From positions 66,017 through 130,016 of the forward strand of contig CAMYIJ010000004.1 in the NCBI GenBank assembly GCA_947258375.1: a stretch of 64,000 bases of DNA, read 5' to 3'. The notes below the pieces were generated by a model. The model was given only the letters and a program-made list of their open reading frames with translations, made no database searches and had not been told where the DNA came from. Source of the DNA: an uncultured Acidimicrobiaceae bacterium (lineage in GTDB: Bacteria > Actinomycetota > Acidimicrobiia > Spongiisociales > UBA5794). Below are positions 26,885 to 35,261 of this stretch, in pieces. Every line of letters starts with the position of its first letter. The stretch's first letter is position 1. A program made the position numbers and the translations under genes.

Positions 26885-27376
26885 ATGCCGTTCCTCCTTG
26901 CGCTGCTGCTCAGTGTTGCCTTGAGCCCGCCCTTCGGCGAGGCGTCGGCCAGGCTGATCGGTTTCACGCCGACGGACGTCACGATCGAGGTGAGTGTCGA
27001 GGTGCAGGACTCGGCGTCCGTCGTGCTGATGCGCGGCCAGGACGTGTCCGGACAGGAGCTCGATGCGGTGGCGTTGCTGCTCCGTGACGACGGCACGTGG
27101 GGAGCTGTGGTCGAGCTGCCGGCCCGGTCCGATCTTCGCATCATCTTCGAGCTAATCCCTGTGGGCGGCGTGAGCACGCTGTCGGAGGCATCGACACTGG
27201 CCGACCTCGGGATCGATCCGCAGCGCCTGACGCTGGTTGACCGCCCCGCCCCGGTGGAGGAACCTACATCGCGTCCCGGTCTGGCCTGGATCATCGTTGC
27301 GATCATCGCCGCGCTGGCGGCCCTGGCGCTTCTCGTGGTGTGGGCTCGCCCGTCAGAGGGCTCGGAGATCCAATAG
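26885..27376 (+). CDS. Secreted, C-terminally anchored hypothetical protein
   Basis: From ATG 26885 (GTG 26876 possible) a 163-residue protein with a signal peptide ([21 protein letters not shown]), an Ig-like/beta-rich external domain (residues about 25-120), a Pro-rich linker ([14 protein letters not shown]) and one C-terminal helix ([20 protein letters not shown]) with a short cytoplasmic tail. I do not recognise a family. The layout is like a cell-surface carrier domain, but no function is visible. Confidence 0.6.
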   Translation: MPFLLALLLSVALSPPFGEASARLIGFTPTDVTIEVSVEVQDSASVVLMRGQDVSGQELDAVALLLRDDGTWGAVVELPARSDLRIIFELIPVGGVSTLSEASTLADLGIDPQRLTLVDRPAPVEEPTSRPGLAWIIVAIIAALAALALLVVWARPSEGSEIQ

Positions 27377-27387
27377 CGGGGTGCGCG

Positions 27388-27447
27388 AGTGCGTTCGTTG
27401 TGCCTAATCCGGTGCTATGACCCCGTTTTAAGCACAACGAACGCACT
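27388..27447. repeat. 16-bp perfect inverted repeat with 28-base loop
   Basis: AGTGCGTTCGTTGTGC (27388-27403) and its exact complement at 27432-27447. It follows a + strand gene and precedes the -35 of the next one, so it may be a terminator or an operator. The loop end adds a further TAA/TTA pairing after one mismatch. Confidence 0.75.
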
Positions 27448-27461
27448 GATGCCCCGGTCGG

Positions 27462-27490
27462 TTGACAAATGGTCGAGAAAACCCGACAAT
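27462..27490 (+). promoter_or_regulatory. Sigma-70 type promoter giving a leaderless transcript
   Basis: TTGACA (27462-27467), 17 bases, GACAAT (27485-27490). The ATG of the regulator gene is at 27498, seven bases after the -10, so the mRNA would start at or next to the start codon. Leaderless mRNAs are common in actinobacteria. Confidence 0.7.
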
Positions 27491-27497
27491 TCGTCGC

Positions 27498-28100
27498 ATG
27501 TGGAGATTCCCGCGTCGTAGTAGCGAGGCCGAGGGCCGGCCCGCCGCCGGGCATATCGTCGATTACGAGATGGAAGACTTCATGCGCGCCGATTCCACCG
27601 AGCATTACAAGGCTCTGGGCAACCCGACTCGCGAACAGGTGATGGCCCTGCTCAGTGAGCGGGCCGCCACCATCACCCAGCTGGCAGCGGCGATGGGGAA
27701 ACCCAAGGGTTCGGTGGGGTACCACGTGAAGGTTCTCGAACAGGCCGGTCTGGTGCGAGTGGTGCGCACCAACAAGGTCCGGGCCATGACGGAGAAGTAT
27801 TACGGGCGCACCGCCCGGACAGTGATCCTGGGAAAGGCCAACGAGGACGATCCGTTCTTCATGCTCGACGCCGTCCGCCGCGAAGCCGCTGTGGTTGATG
27901 ATGAGGCGCTCCCGATGTTCACCATGCGGCGAGCCCGGATCACCGAAGAGCAGGCGGTGGCCTTCACGGAGCGCCTGCTCGAACTCTCGGAGGAGTTCCT
28001 CGCCCAGCCGCGAGAGGGCGACCGGGTGTACGGGCTGATCGCCGGGGTATACCCCACCTCGCTGGCGGCGCTCGAGGAGGAGGATTCCGGTGGGAGATGA
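27498..28100 (+). CDS. ArsR/HTH_20-type transcriptional regulator
   Basis: A 200-residue cytoplasmic regulator. The winged helix-turn-helix is at residues about 38-105: HYKALGNPTREQVMALLSE, then ITQLAAAMGKPKGSVGYHVKVLEQAGLVRVV with the recognition helix KGSVGYHVKVLE. The C-terminal half (residues 110-200) is helical and probably binds ligand or dimerises. The gene overlaps the following MFS exporter by 11 bp, the usual arrangement of a drug-efflux repressor or activator with its target. ATG 27498 is chosen because the promoter -10 ends seven bases upstream; the frame extends to a TTG that is the -35 itself. Confidence 0.82.
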   Translation: MWRFPRRSSEAEGRPAAGHIVDYEMEDFMRADSTEHYKALGNPTREQVMALLSERAATITQLAAAMGKPKGSVGYHVKVLEQAGLVRVVRTNKVRAMTEKYYGRTARTVILGKANEDDPFFMLDAVRREAAVVDDEALPMFTMRRARITEEQAVAFTERLLELSEEFLAQPREGDRVYGLIAGVYPTSLAALEEEDSGGR

Positions 28101-29559
28101 TGCCGTGACGGATGAGGCGGCCGAGGAGGCGATCCAGGACGCAGGAAAGGTCGAGCTCGGGGTCAATTACTGGCGGCTGTGGACCGCGTCGGTGATCTCG
28201 AACCTGGGCGACGGAGTTGCGTTCATCGCATACCCGTGGCTGGCCTCGGCGGTCACTCGCAACGGTCTTCTCATCGGATTGATCGCCGTCGCCCAGCGGC
28301 TGCCGTGGCTCGTGTTCACCTTGCCGGCGGGAGTCATCACCGACCGGGTCGACCGGCGCAAGATCATGGTGTCGATGGACGTGGTGCGTGCCGCTCTCAC
28401 GGTCGTGGTCGGTTTCGCGGTGCTGGCCCGCCAGGGGGTCCTTCCGGCTCCCGAGGAGATCGCCGCCGGACTAGAGCTGACGACCGACGGCACCCTCTAC
28501 ATCGTCCTGCTGCTGGCCTCTCTGTTCTTCGGATTCGCCGAGGTGCTGCGCGACAACGCGGCGCAGACCATCCTCCCCGCCATCGTCGAGCCTCGCGGCC
28601 TGGAGAAGGCCAACGGCCAGATGTGGGGCATCGAAATGGTCGCCAACAGCTTCGTCGGACCTCCGCTCGGATCGCTCCTCATCGGAGTCGCCTTCTCCCT
28701 GCCCTTCTTCTTCGACGCCGGTACCTTTGCCGTTGCGGCGGCTCTGGTGTGGATCATCTCCGGCACGTTTCGGGCGGACGGCGCCGCTGAAGCTGCCGGG
28801 ACAAAGGTCAACTGGCGAGGTGAGATCTCAGAGGGTTTCGGTTGGTTGTGGCGCCATCCTCTACTGCGGCCGATGGCGATCATTCTTGGCTTGATGAATG
28901 GGCTTGGCATGGTGACCGCTGCCACGCTGGTGCTCTTCGCGCAGGAGGTGCTGGGCACCTCGGCCTTTGAATTCGCCATTCTGGGCACCGGCGCGGCCAT
29001 CGGGGGCCTGGCAGGCACATTTCTCGCTTCGAAGGTGTCGGACAAGCTGGGCAGCGGAACATCGTTGTTCCTGACCTTGCTCGCCAGCGTCTTCATTCCG
29101 GTCATCATCGGCATCAGCTCGCACTGGCTAATCGTGTGGGCGGCCTTCGGCCTCTTCACTTTCACAGCCATTTTGTGGAACGTGATCACGGTCTCGCTCC
29201 GCCAAACCATCATTCCCGATCGGCTGCTGGGCAGGGTCAACAGCGTCTACCGGTTCTTTGCATGGGGCATGATGCCGATCGGCTCTGTCATCGGTGGACT
29301 GCTCGTTGTCGGCACCGAAGCCGTGGGCAGCCGGGAGCTGGCGCTGCGGATGCCGTGGTTCGTCGCCGCTGCTGCCTACGTGTTCCTTCTCACATACGCC
29401 GCGCCCAAGCTGACCACCGAGAAGATCGAAGCCGCCCGCGCCGAGGGAATCGCCGCCAAGGAAGCCGCCGGGGAATCGACCACCCCCGGCATGGTGGTCG
29501 ATGACGTCATCGCCGAATCCGGCATACCCGGCGCCCCACCACCGCTCGACGACGACTGA
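28090..29559 (+). CDS. MFS transporter (EntS/multidrug-efflux type)
   Basis: A 489-residue, 12-helix major facilitator. Loop 2-3 motif PAGVITDRVDRRKIMVSMDVVRA is the DRxxRR-type motif A; the family is the EntS/MFS_3 group of efflux pumps. The cytoplasmic C-tail (residues about 440-489) is long, Ala/Glu-rich and ends GAPPPLDDD. It starts with GTG inside the end of the HTH regulator gene, so the two are coupled. Export of a small molecule is likely; its identity is unknown. Confidence 0.85.
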   Translation: MGDDAVTDEAAEEAIQDAGKVELGVNYWRLWTASVISNLGDGVAFIAYPWLASAVTRNGLLIGLIAVAQRLPWLVFTLPAGVITDRVDRRKIMVSMDVVRAALTVVVGFAVLARQGVLPAPEEIAAGLELTTDGTLYIVLLLASLFFGFAEVLRDNAAQTILPAIVEPRGLEKANGQMWGIEMVANSFVGPPLGSLLIGVAFSLPFFFDAGTFAVAAALVWIISGTFRADGAAEAAGTKVNWRGEISEGFGWLWRHPLLRPMAIILGLMNGLGMVTAATLVLFAQEVLGTSAFEFAILGTGAAIGGLAGTFLASKVSDKLGSGTSLFLTLLASVFIPVIIGISSHWLIVWAAFGLFTFTAILWNVITVSLRQTIIPDRLLGRVNSVYRFFAWGMMPIGSVIGGLLVVGTEAVGSRELALRMPWFVAAAAYVFLLTYAAPKLTTEKIEAARAEGIAAKEAAGESTTPGMVVDDVIAESGIPGAPPPLDDD

Positions 29560-29619
29560 GGGAACCCTCGGGACTGCGGACGCCCGGGACCAGCGTCCGG
29601 CGCGGCCACATTCACACCT

Positions 29620-30711
29620 TCACACCTGGACTTCGAAGGACGTTTCGGCTACGACCGTGCCGGCGACCTGGAGCTCGACCAGGTGCGTTCCGGCGCGGTA
29701 TTGCCGCGTTGATGCCTGCTGGATCATGCGCCGTTTCTGCAGGGCCACAGTTTCGCCCGGCGCGATGGTGAGCGTCTTCCACTTGAAGACCTTGGGCGAA
29801 GTGCCTCCCGAGGCGTTGACGTGGTGGATGACGAAGTCCACGACTAGGTGTTGGTCGGCCGCCGCGGTGGAACGCACCTTCATCTCGAGGGTGATGTGAT
29901 CCCCCATGGTCACGACGTCGGGCGCAACACTGAATCCGTGTATGTCGAGCGATGCCGCAGTCGTGAAACCCAGCACTTCGAGAGCCCCGGAATTCCCCGC
30001 CTTGACCAGCGTGCGGAGCGCATGGGCGAGCATCCGGCGCTCTACAGGGGGTTCCGCCGCCACCCAGTCACGAACAGTGGCGACGACGAGGTCGGGGTGG
30101 TCTTTGGCGACGTCGTTGAGGTGGTTGGCGACAGAGCGGCGCACCGTCTCGGATGGATCGTTTCGCAGCCGGGCAACCAGCGCCAGTCCGGGAACGGGGT
30201 CCGCGATGAGCCGGGGCACCTGCGTGCCCCAGGGGAGGCGGGGTCTGGTGCCTTCCGAGGGGAGCCGGCGGACGGCCTCGTCGTCATTTGCCGTGAACTC
30301 CACAAGTTGGGCGTAGGCGACGTCCCAATGCGCCCGCAGAAACGGCCGGATAGCGAACTCGCAGCTGGCTCGCTTGGTGAGGTGTTCCATTGCGGGCAGG
30401 GATACTGCAGGATCGTCGACACCGAAGATCTCGACGAATGTGCACAGCGGCCACGCGGCGAATCCTGCGATCGGTGGCTCAGCCCTGGCGACTGCCACCA
30501 TGGCCTCCAGGGCGGCCGGGTAATCCGGCAGGCCGGCCGCAATGCGCCGGGCGATCGCCTCGATCCGTGGTTTGAGCTCGAGCTCCGGCAACATCGCCAT
30601 CAGGTCGGAGACGAACCCCCCGGTGTCGAAGCGGGAATCAACCCGGGCAATCCGGGTCGCGATGTCTTCGACAACCTGACGATCGACCATGTGTTTCAGC
30701 GCCTCGGCCAC
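29620..30711 (-). CDS. AlkC-like DNA alkylation repair glycosylase with Ig-like domain
   Basis: A 363-residue protein. Residues 1-260 are HEAT-like repeats with AlkC hallmarks: FVEIFGVDDPAVSLPAMEHL, CEFAIRPFL, VRRLPSEGTRPRLPWG and VRRSVANHLNDVAKDHPDLV. Residues 265-363 form a beta-sandwich, Ig-like domain (ITLEMKVRST ... GTHLVELQV) such as some AlkC proteins carry. AlkC/AlkD enzymes excise 3-methyladenine-type lesions without base flipping. The gene is convergent with the MFS gene and downstream of the respiratory operon on the same strand; the 46-bp gap to it shows nothing clear. Confidence 0.8.
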   Translation of the reverse strand: MAEALKHMVDRQVVEDIATRIARVDSRFDTGGFVSDLMAMLPELELKPRIEAIARRIAAGLPDYPAALEAMVAVARAEPPIAGFAAWPLCTFVEIFGVDDPAVSLPAMEHLTKRASCEFAIRPFLRAHWDVAYAQLVEFTANDDEAVRRLPSEGTRPRLPWGTQVPRLIADPVPGLALVARLRNDPSETVRRSVANHLNDVAKDHPDLVVATVRDWVAAEPPVERRMLAHALRTLVKAGNSGALEVLGFTTAASLDIHGFSVAPDVVTMGDHITLEMKVRSTAAADQHLVVDFVIHHVNASGGTSPKVFKWKTLTIAPGETVALQKRRMIQQASTRQYRAGTHLVELQVAGTVVAETSFEVQV

Positions 30712-30757
30712 CGGCCGAAGCTACCAGCTCGGGGATTACCCGGGTTGCGTGCCGGCC

Positions 30758-32524
30758 CTAGCCCTCTCGGACGCGCCGGGTGCGGCTCGTCCGGCTCATC
30801 CAGCCCGACCGCCACAGCCAGAAGCCCCCGCCGACCACAAGCACCAGCAAGGCACCGGCCAGAAGCCTGCCGGGCCCACCGCCCGACCCGGCATCGTCGC
30901 CTTCGAGGTCGACGACGTAGCGGGCCACGTTCCGGACCTCGTCGGGGTCGAGAACGCCATCGAAGGCGGGCATGCCGTCCTCGTGACCGCCGTAAACCCG
31001 GGAAATGATCTCGTCCTCATCGAGCCCGGTGTTGAGCAGCGACGATCCGACGCCACCTGAGCCGTCGGCGCCGTGGCAAGTGGCGCAGCGGCCGATGTAG
31101 ACCTCGGCACCCGTCTGCAATCCGCCGGCGGCATCGACGAGGCCGGACGAGTCCGTCGTATCGACCGGATCGGGAGCCGCTGTGGTATCCGGCGGGGTGG
31201 TCGCGTCGGGCGCGGTCGAGCCGCTCTCGGCTGCGATGCGAGCTTCCAGATACGCTACCGTCGCCGCAAGGTGATCTCCGGTGATGGCGTCACCGAATCC
31301 CACCATTCCGCCGAAGCCATCCACGATGGCGGACTCCAGTTCGGCGGTGGTCAATGTGCTGTCCTTCAACGACCGGGCCGAGGCACCAGAGGCATCGACG
31401 CCGTGGCATGCTGCACAATTCTCGCCGTAAACGACCGCGCCGAGAGCAACCGGCGAAGGTCCCTCGGTGCGGGGGGCGCTCCCCAGGTCGGCCACGAATT
31501 GAGCAATCGACTCGATCTCGTCTGCATCGAGGATGGCGCTGTAGCCCGGCATGCCGCCGACTCCGTTGGCAATGATGGTCAACAGTTCCTCGTTGGTGAG
31601 TGACGTGCCACTCACCGCCGGCGCGGATGCACCGGTTCCGTCGGCGCCATGGCAGGCGGCACAATTGGCGGCGTACCCGGCGGCGCCGGCCTCATTGGTG
31701 GGCGGTGTCTCGCCCGGATCGCTTGGTTCCGGCGCGTCGGTGCGCAGACTCTCGACATGTCGGCTCACCGCCTCGATCTCCACGGCACTCAGTGTCGGGC
31801 CAAAGGCCGGCATGCCGGCGCTGCCGTTGGTTGTTACCAGGACGATGTCCTCAAATGGGGTGGTCGCTTCCTGGATGCTGGGTGCGACGCCGCCTTCGCC
31901 GCTCGGGCCGTGACAGGGAGCGCATTGGCTGGTCCAGATCTCTTCGCCGACGCTCGAACTGTCGACGAAGGCGGCGACGTAATCAGTTATTGCCTGGAGC
32001 TCGTCGGTTGACAGCGTCAGGGAGTAGCCGGGCATCGCTGCGAAGCCGTCGGCAATGATGCTGTAGCGGTCGGCGTCGGTCAGCATGCTCTGCTGGAGGT
32101 CGGGGCCCACTCCACCTTCGCCGGCCGAGCCGTGGCATGGGGCGCATTGGGCCGCGTAGATCTCGACAACGGTGAAGTCGTCCAAATAGCCGGCGAGACC
32201 TTCGATCTGCGCAGCCGAGAGGGTCGGGCCGTATGCCGGCATGCCGCCCTGCCCGTTGGTGATTACTGCGATTCGATCCGGCACTTCGAGTGCGGATTCG
32301 GTAAGCGCTCCACCGACGCCACCCTCGCCGTTATCGCCGTGACAAGCGGCGCACTGCTGGGCATAGAGATCGGCGGACTCGTTTCCGCTCGATTGGTATA
32401 GAGCACCGGCAGTGGCGGGGGACGAGGAGGCGATTAACAGGATCGCTGCAACGGTCACTGCGAGCGCGATGGCAGCGCCGAGTATCCACTCGGTCCCGGC
32501 CCGCGAAACTGTTTGCCTTGTCAT
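30758..32524 (-). CDS. Cytochrome with six tandem monoheme c-type domains
   Basis: A 588-residue membrane-anchored cytochrome. After an N-terminal signal/anchor (residues 14-33) come six class I-like cytochrome c domains of about 70-90 residues each, with CxxCH at Cys58, 127, 201, 288, 370 and 480 (CAACH, CAPCH, CAPCH, CAACH, CAACH, CATCH). Each has a distal Met in a GGMPAYG-like loop (fifth domain GGMVGFG). Domains 3-4 and 5-6 are joined by Pro/Thr/Asp-rich linkers; a C-terminal helix (about 562-580) and a basic tail follow. The heme-domain array would carry electrons along or off the outer face of the membrane. ATG 32524 overlaps the stop of the diheme cytochrome gene, so it is the last gene of the FeS-NrfD operon. 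Maturation would use the ccm operon. Confidence 0.88.
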   Translation of the reverse strand: MTRQTVSRAGTEWILGAAIALAVTVAAILLIASSSPATAGALYQSSGNESADLYAQQCAACHGDNGEGGVGGALTESALEVPDRIAVITNGQGGMPAYGPTLSAAQIEGLAGYLDDFTVVEIYAAQCAPCHGSAGEGGVGPDLQQSMLTDADRYSIIADGFAAMPGYSLTLSTDELQAITDYVAAFVDSSSVGEEIWTSQCAPCHGPSGEGGVAPSIQEATTPFEDIVLVTTNGSAGMPAFGPTLSAVEIEAVSRHVESLRTDAPEPSDPGETPPTNEAGAAGYAANCAACHGADGTGASAPAVSGTSLTNEELLTIIANGVGGMPGYSAILDADEIESIAQFVADLGSAPRTEGPSPVALGAVVYGENCAACHGVDASGASARSLKDSTLTTAELESAIVDGFGGMVGFGDAITGDHLAATVAYLEARIAAESGSTAPDATTPPDTTAAPDPVDTTDSSGLVDAAGGLQTGAEVYIGRCATCHGADGSGGVGSSLLNTGLDEDEIISRVYGGHEDGMPAFDGVLDPDEVRNVARYVVDLEGDDAGSGGGPGRLLAGALLVLVVGGGFWLWRSGWMSRTSRTRRVREG

Positions 32525-33900
32525 TTATTGGCACCGCCTTCAATCCAGGCCAGGATCGTGTCGATATCTTCCTGCGCGAGCGCCTGGCCGGGAGGCATCA
32601 TCCCACCGGTCGTCTGAGTTCCCAAAACTCTCTGCGCCAGGACGCTGGCGTTGACGTCTCCCGGGACCACCGCCGAGCCACTCGCGCCCGTCGTCACCGC
32701 AGAGTCGTAATCGGTGGCCGTCCAGCCACCGGCGCCACCATGGCAGCCGGTGCAGTTCGCCTCAAAGATCGGAAGTACCTGATCGAAGCCCACGGCTGCG
32801 GCGGATTCGTCGGGCGGTTGCGACGTGTCGGACGTTTCCTCGGTGGCAGGCGCCGCCGTGGTCGTCGGCGCCGCGGTCGTAGGCGCCTCGCCGCTGAGGC
32901 GATCGCGGGCTTCGAGCAGGAACGCGTGAATCGCGTCGAGCTGGCCGTTGCTCAGGTCGCTTTCCGAGTAGGCGGGCATCCCACCGGGTTGTCCCGATCG
33001 GGTAACCGAGTCCAGCCAGTCCCGAGTGGCGAATGCGGGGGACCGGGCCGCCGCCGTTCCTTGGGCATTGACGCCATGGCAACTGGCGCATCCGGCACTC
33101 ATAAAGAGGACGCGGCCATCGGCGATGGCATCACCGCTGAGGGATTCCTCAGCGTGGCCCAGTCCGGCGTAGAGATAGCTTGCCTCGAGGTAGGCAACCG
33201 CGGTCCGGTCGTAGCCCTCCGGGTTCAGGTTGGAGTGAGTCTCGGGGCCCCGCAAGAGGAGCGCCAGGAGACCGATCGCGATGAAGCCCATGAGCCCGGT
33301 TGCGATGACGGCCACGTTGAACCGGCTCGAGCCCGCAGATTCCAGTGGAGCCGCATTGGCATCTCCCGGCTCTGCCTTACCCCGGGCGATCACGACCATG
33401 CCGACGGCGGCCGTGATCATGATGGTCCATGCAGACAGGATGACGAAGGGCACGATCCACGAGCCGAGGCCCGGAATGGAGACTCCGGCTTCCGAGGTTA
33501 TTAGCTGTGAACCGAGTCGAATGGGGATGGAGACCGACTTGGGCTCCGCTTCCGGGTGCTCGAGGAGCTCGACACGAATCGTGTGGAGCCGGCTCACTGA
33601 GAAAGTCGGTTGCAGCGTCGCCACTCCGATGACGTTGCTCTCGGCCCTGCCGAGCTCGACTTCGCCGATGACTCCCGCAAAGCTGGCATCGCCGTAGTAC
33701 ACGACCTCGGCCCCTTCGATGGGCTCGCCGGTGTCCGCATCGCGTACGGTTGCCGCGATCTCCACCGGTTCTCCGAGGATGCCCTCATCGGGGGCCGCCA
33801 CCTCGATGATGAGATCCTCTGCGCTGGCGATTCCCGCCATGGCGGTCACAGCCGCCGCGAAGAAGAGGGTGACGGCGAGGGTTCGCACGGTGGTCCTCAT
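32521..33900 (-). CDS. Membrane protein with Ig-like domain and two c-type heme domains
   Basis: A 459-residue protein. Signal peptide (residues 1-27), Ig-like/carboxypeptidase-regulatory-like beta domain (30-130: VEIAATVRDADTGEPIEGAE), helix (about 147-172), second helix (about 195-217), first heme site Cys271-xx-Cys274-His275 in SAGCASCHGVNAQG with a GGMPAYSESDLS loop, a Thr/Pro linker (338-365), and second heme site Cys383-xx-Cys386-His387 in FEANCTGCHGGAGGW followed by MMPPGQALAQEDIDTILAWI. The second domain looks like planctomycete-type cytochrome c domains. ATG 33900 overlaps the NrfD gene stop, and its stop overlaps the six-heme-domain gene. The arrangement suggests it bridges the membrane complex and the external cytochrome. 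Confidence 0.85.
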   Translation of the reverse strand: MRTTVRTLAVTLFFAAAVTAMAGIASAEDLIIEVAAPDEGILGEPVEIAATVRDADTGEPIEGAEVVYYGDASFAGVIGEVELGRAESNVIGVATLQPTFSVSRLHTIRVELLEHPEAEPKSVSIPIRLGSQLITSEAGVSIPGLGSWIVPFVILSAWTIMITAAVGMVVIARGKAEPGDANAAPLESAGSSRFNVAVIATGLMGFIAIGLLALLLRGPETHSNLNPEGYDRTAVAYLEASYLYAGLGHAEESLSGDAIADGRVLFMSAGCASCHGVNAQGTAAARSPAFATRDWLDSVTRSGQPGGMPAYSESDLSNGQLDAIHAFLLEARDRLSGEAPTTAAPTTTAAPATEETSDTSQPPDESAAAVGFDQVLPIFEANCTGCHGGAGGWTATDYDSAVTTGASGSAVVPGDVNASVLAQRVLGTQTTGGMMPPGQALAQEDIDTILAWIEGGANK

Positions 33901-35261
33901 TGCTCCACCTCCCGGGCGAGCCGATCCGCTTCGTGTTCGGCCATGTCCACCTCGAGTTTCGCCGCCGTCTCCTCGCGTTCCTCGACCATCTCGTAGACGG
34001 CCATGATCGGGAAGACCTTGACGAACAACGTGACGAGCAATGCGAAGAACGCGAATCCCCCGGCGGTAATCGACCACTCCACCCATGACGGAGCGTAGTT
34101 GGCCGGCTCGTAGGACAGCAGGGGAGCCCGCAGCCCGGTGACAACGATGAAGTACCGCTCAACAAACATCGCGAGGTCCACCAGGATGGCGGCGACAACG
34201 ATGCCGGTCACGGTGCGGAAAGGCCTGATGAACATCATGCCGATGGGGATGATCAGCCCCCCTATCAAGTAGAACCAGAAGTAGGGAGCGAACTCATCGA
34301 CGAAGAGCTGCCGGAAGACGAACTCGGCGCCTTCCTCCAGCTTGAATCCGGCGGTGACATACTCCGAGATGTTGGCGTACAGCATCACTGCCGCCATCGC
34401 GGCCATCAGGTACGCGAGGTACTGGAAGTGCCGCAGAGTCACCAGCTTCTCGAGGCGATAGACCCGGCGCAGAATCGCCATCATGATGATGAGAGTGGCA
34501 ATTCCGGAGAAGATGGCGCCGGCCACGAAGAAGAAGCCGAAGATGGCGCTGTTCCATGCTTCCCGGAGCGTCATGGCGAAGATCCATGACACCACCGTAT
34601 GCACCGACACCGCGATCGGGATGATGACGATCATCATGATCGTTATCGAGGTGTGCAACTGGCGCTTCTGGGCGCCGGTGCCCCGCCAGTTGATGGCAAG
34701 GACTCGATATATGTAGTGCTTCCAACCGGCAACCTGGCCACGCAACCGATCCCGGAAGAAAGCCAGGTCGGGGATCATCGGCAGGTACAGGTAGACGAGG
34801 CTGGCCGTCAGGTAGGTCGTGATCGCCGTGACGTCCCAGACGATCGGCGACTGCCAGCGGCCGTGGATGAGCACGAAGAAGAGTCGATCAGGTCGGCCGA
34901 GGTCGACCACGACGAACAGCGCACCGGTCATGAGCGCTACCGCCGTTATGAACTCTGCCATCCGGGTGACCGGGGTTCGCCACGTGGCGTTGGAGACTCG
35001 CAGGATTGCCGAGATCAAAGTGCCGGCGTGGCTGATGCCGATGAAGAAGACGAACAGCGTGATGTAGAGGCCCCACGAGATCCGGTCCCGCATTCCGGTG
35101 ACCACCAGACCTTCGGTGACCTGGACGTAGTAGGCGTATAGCGCCCAAGCGATGACGGCCAAGAGGCCGCCGACCAACATGTAGTAGCCCCGGGTCGTCG
35201 TTCGCGCCGGCTCGAGCGTCGTCTCTTCGAGGTCGGCTTGCCAGCGGCTCATCGAGTCCAT
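33897..35261 (-). CDS. NrfD/PsrC-like quinol-interacting membrane subunit
   Basis: A 454-residue protein with about ten helices, member of the NrfD/polysulfide reductase PsrC superfamily that passes electrons between menaquinol and an Fe-S partner. Typical features: GISWGLYITLFVFFIGISHAGTLISAILRV (approximate helix 2-3 with conserved Gly/Ser/His), FVVVDLGRPDRLFFVL and a large loop AINWRGTGAQKRQLHTSITIM. Start ATG 35261 overlaps the Fe-S gene by 13 bp. A C-terminal cytoplasmic helix rich in Glu (EMVEEREETAAKLEVDMAEH) is present. It is close in style to ActC/ActF of alternative complex III. Confidence 0.88.
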   Translation of the reverse strand: MDSMSRWQADLEETTLEPARTTTRGYYMLVGGLLAVIAWALYAYYVQVTEGLVVTGMRDRISWGLYITLFVFFIGISHAGTLISAILRVSNATWRTPVTRMAEFITAVALMTGALFVVVDLGRPDRLFFVLIHGRWQSPIVWDVTAITTYLTASLVYLYLPMIPDLAFFRDRLRGQVAGWKHYIYRVLAINWRGTGAQKRQLHTSITIMMIVIIPIAVSVHTVVSWIFAMTLREAWNSAIFGFFFVAGAIFSGIATLIIMMAILRRVYRLEKLVTLRHFQYLAYLMAAMAAVMLYANISEYVTAGFKLEEGAEFVFRQLFVDEFAPYFWFYLIGGLIIPIGMMFIRPFRTVTGIVVAAILVDLAMFVERYFIVVTGLRAPLLSYEPANYAPSWVEWSITAGGFAFFALLVTLFVKVFPIMAVYEMVEEREETAAKLEVDMAEHEADRLAREVEQ

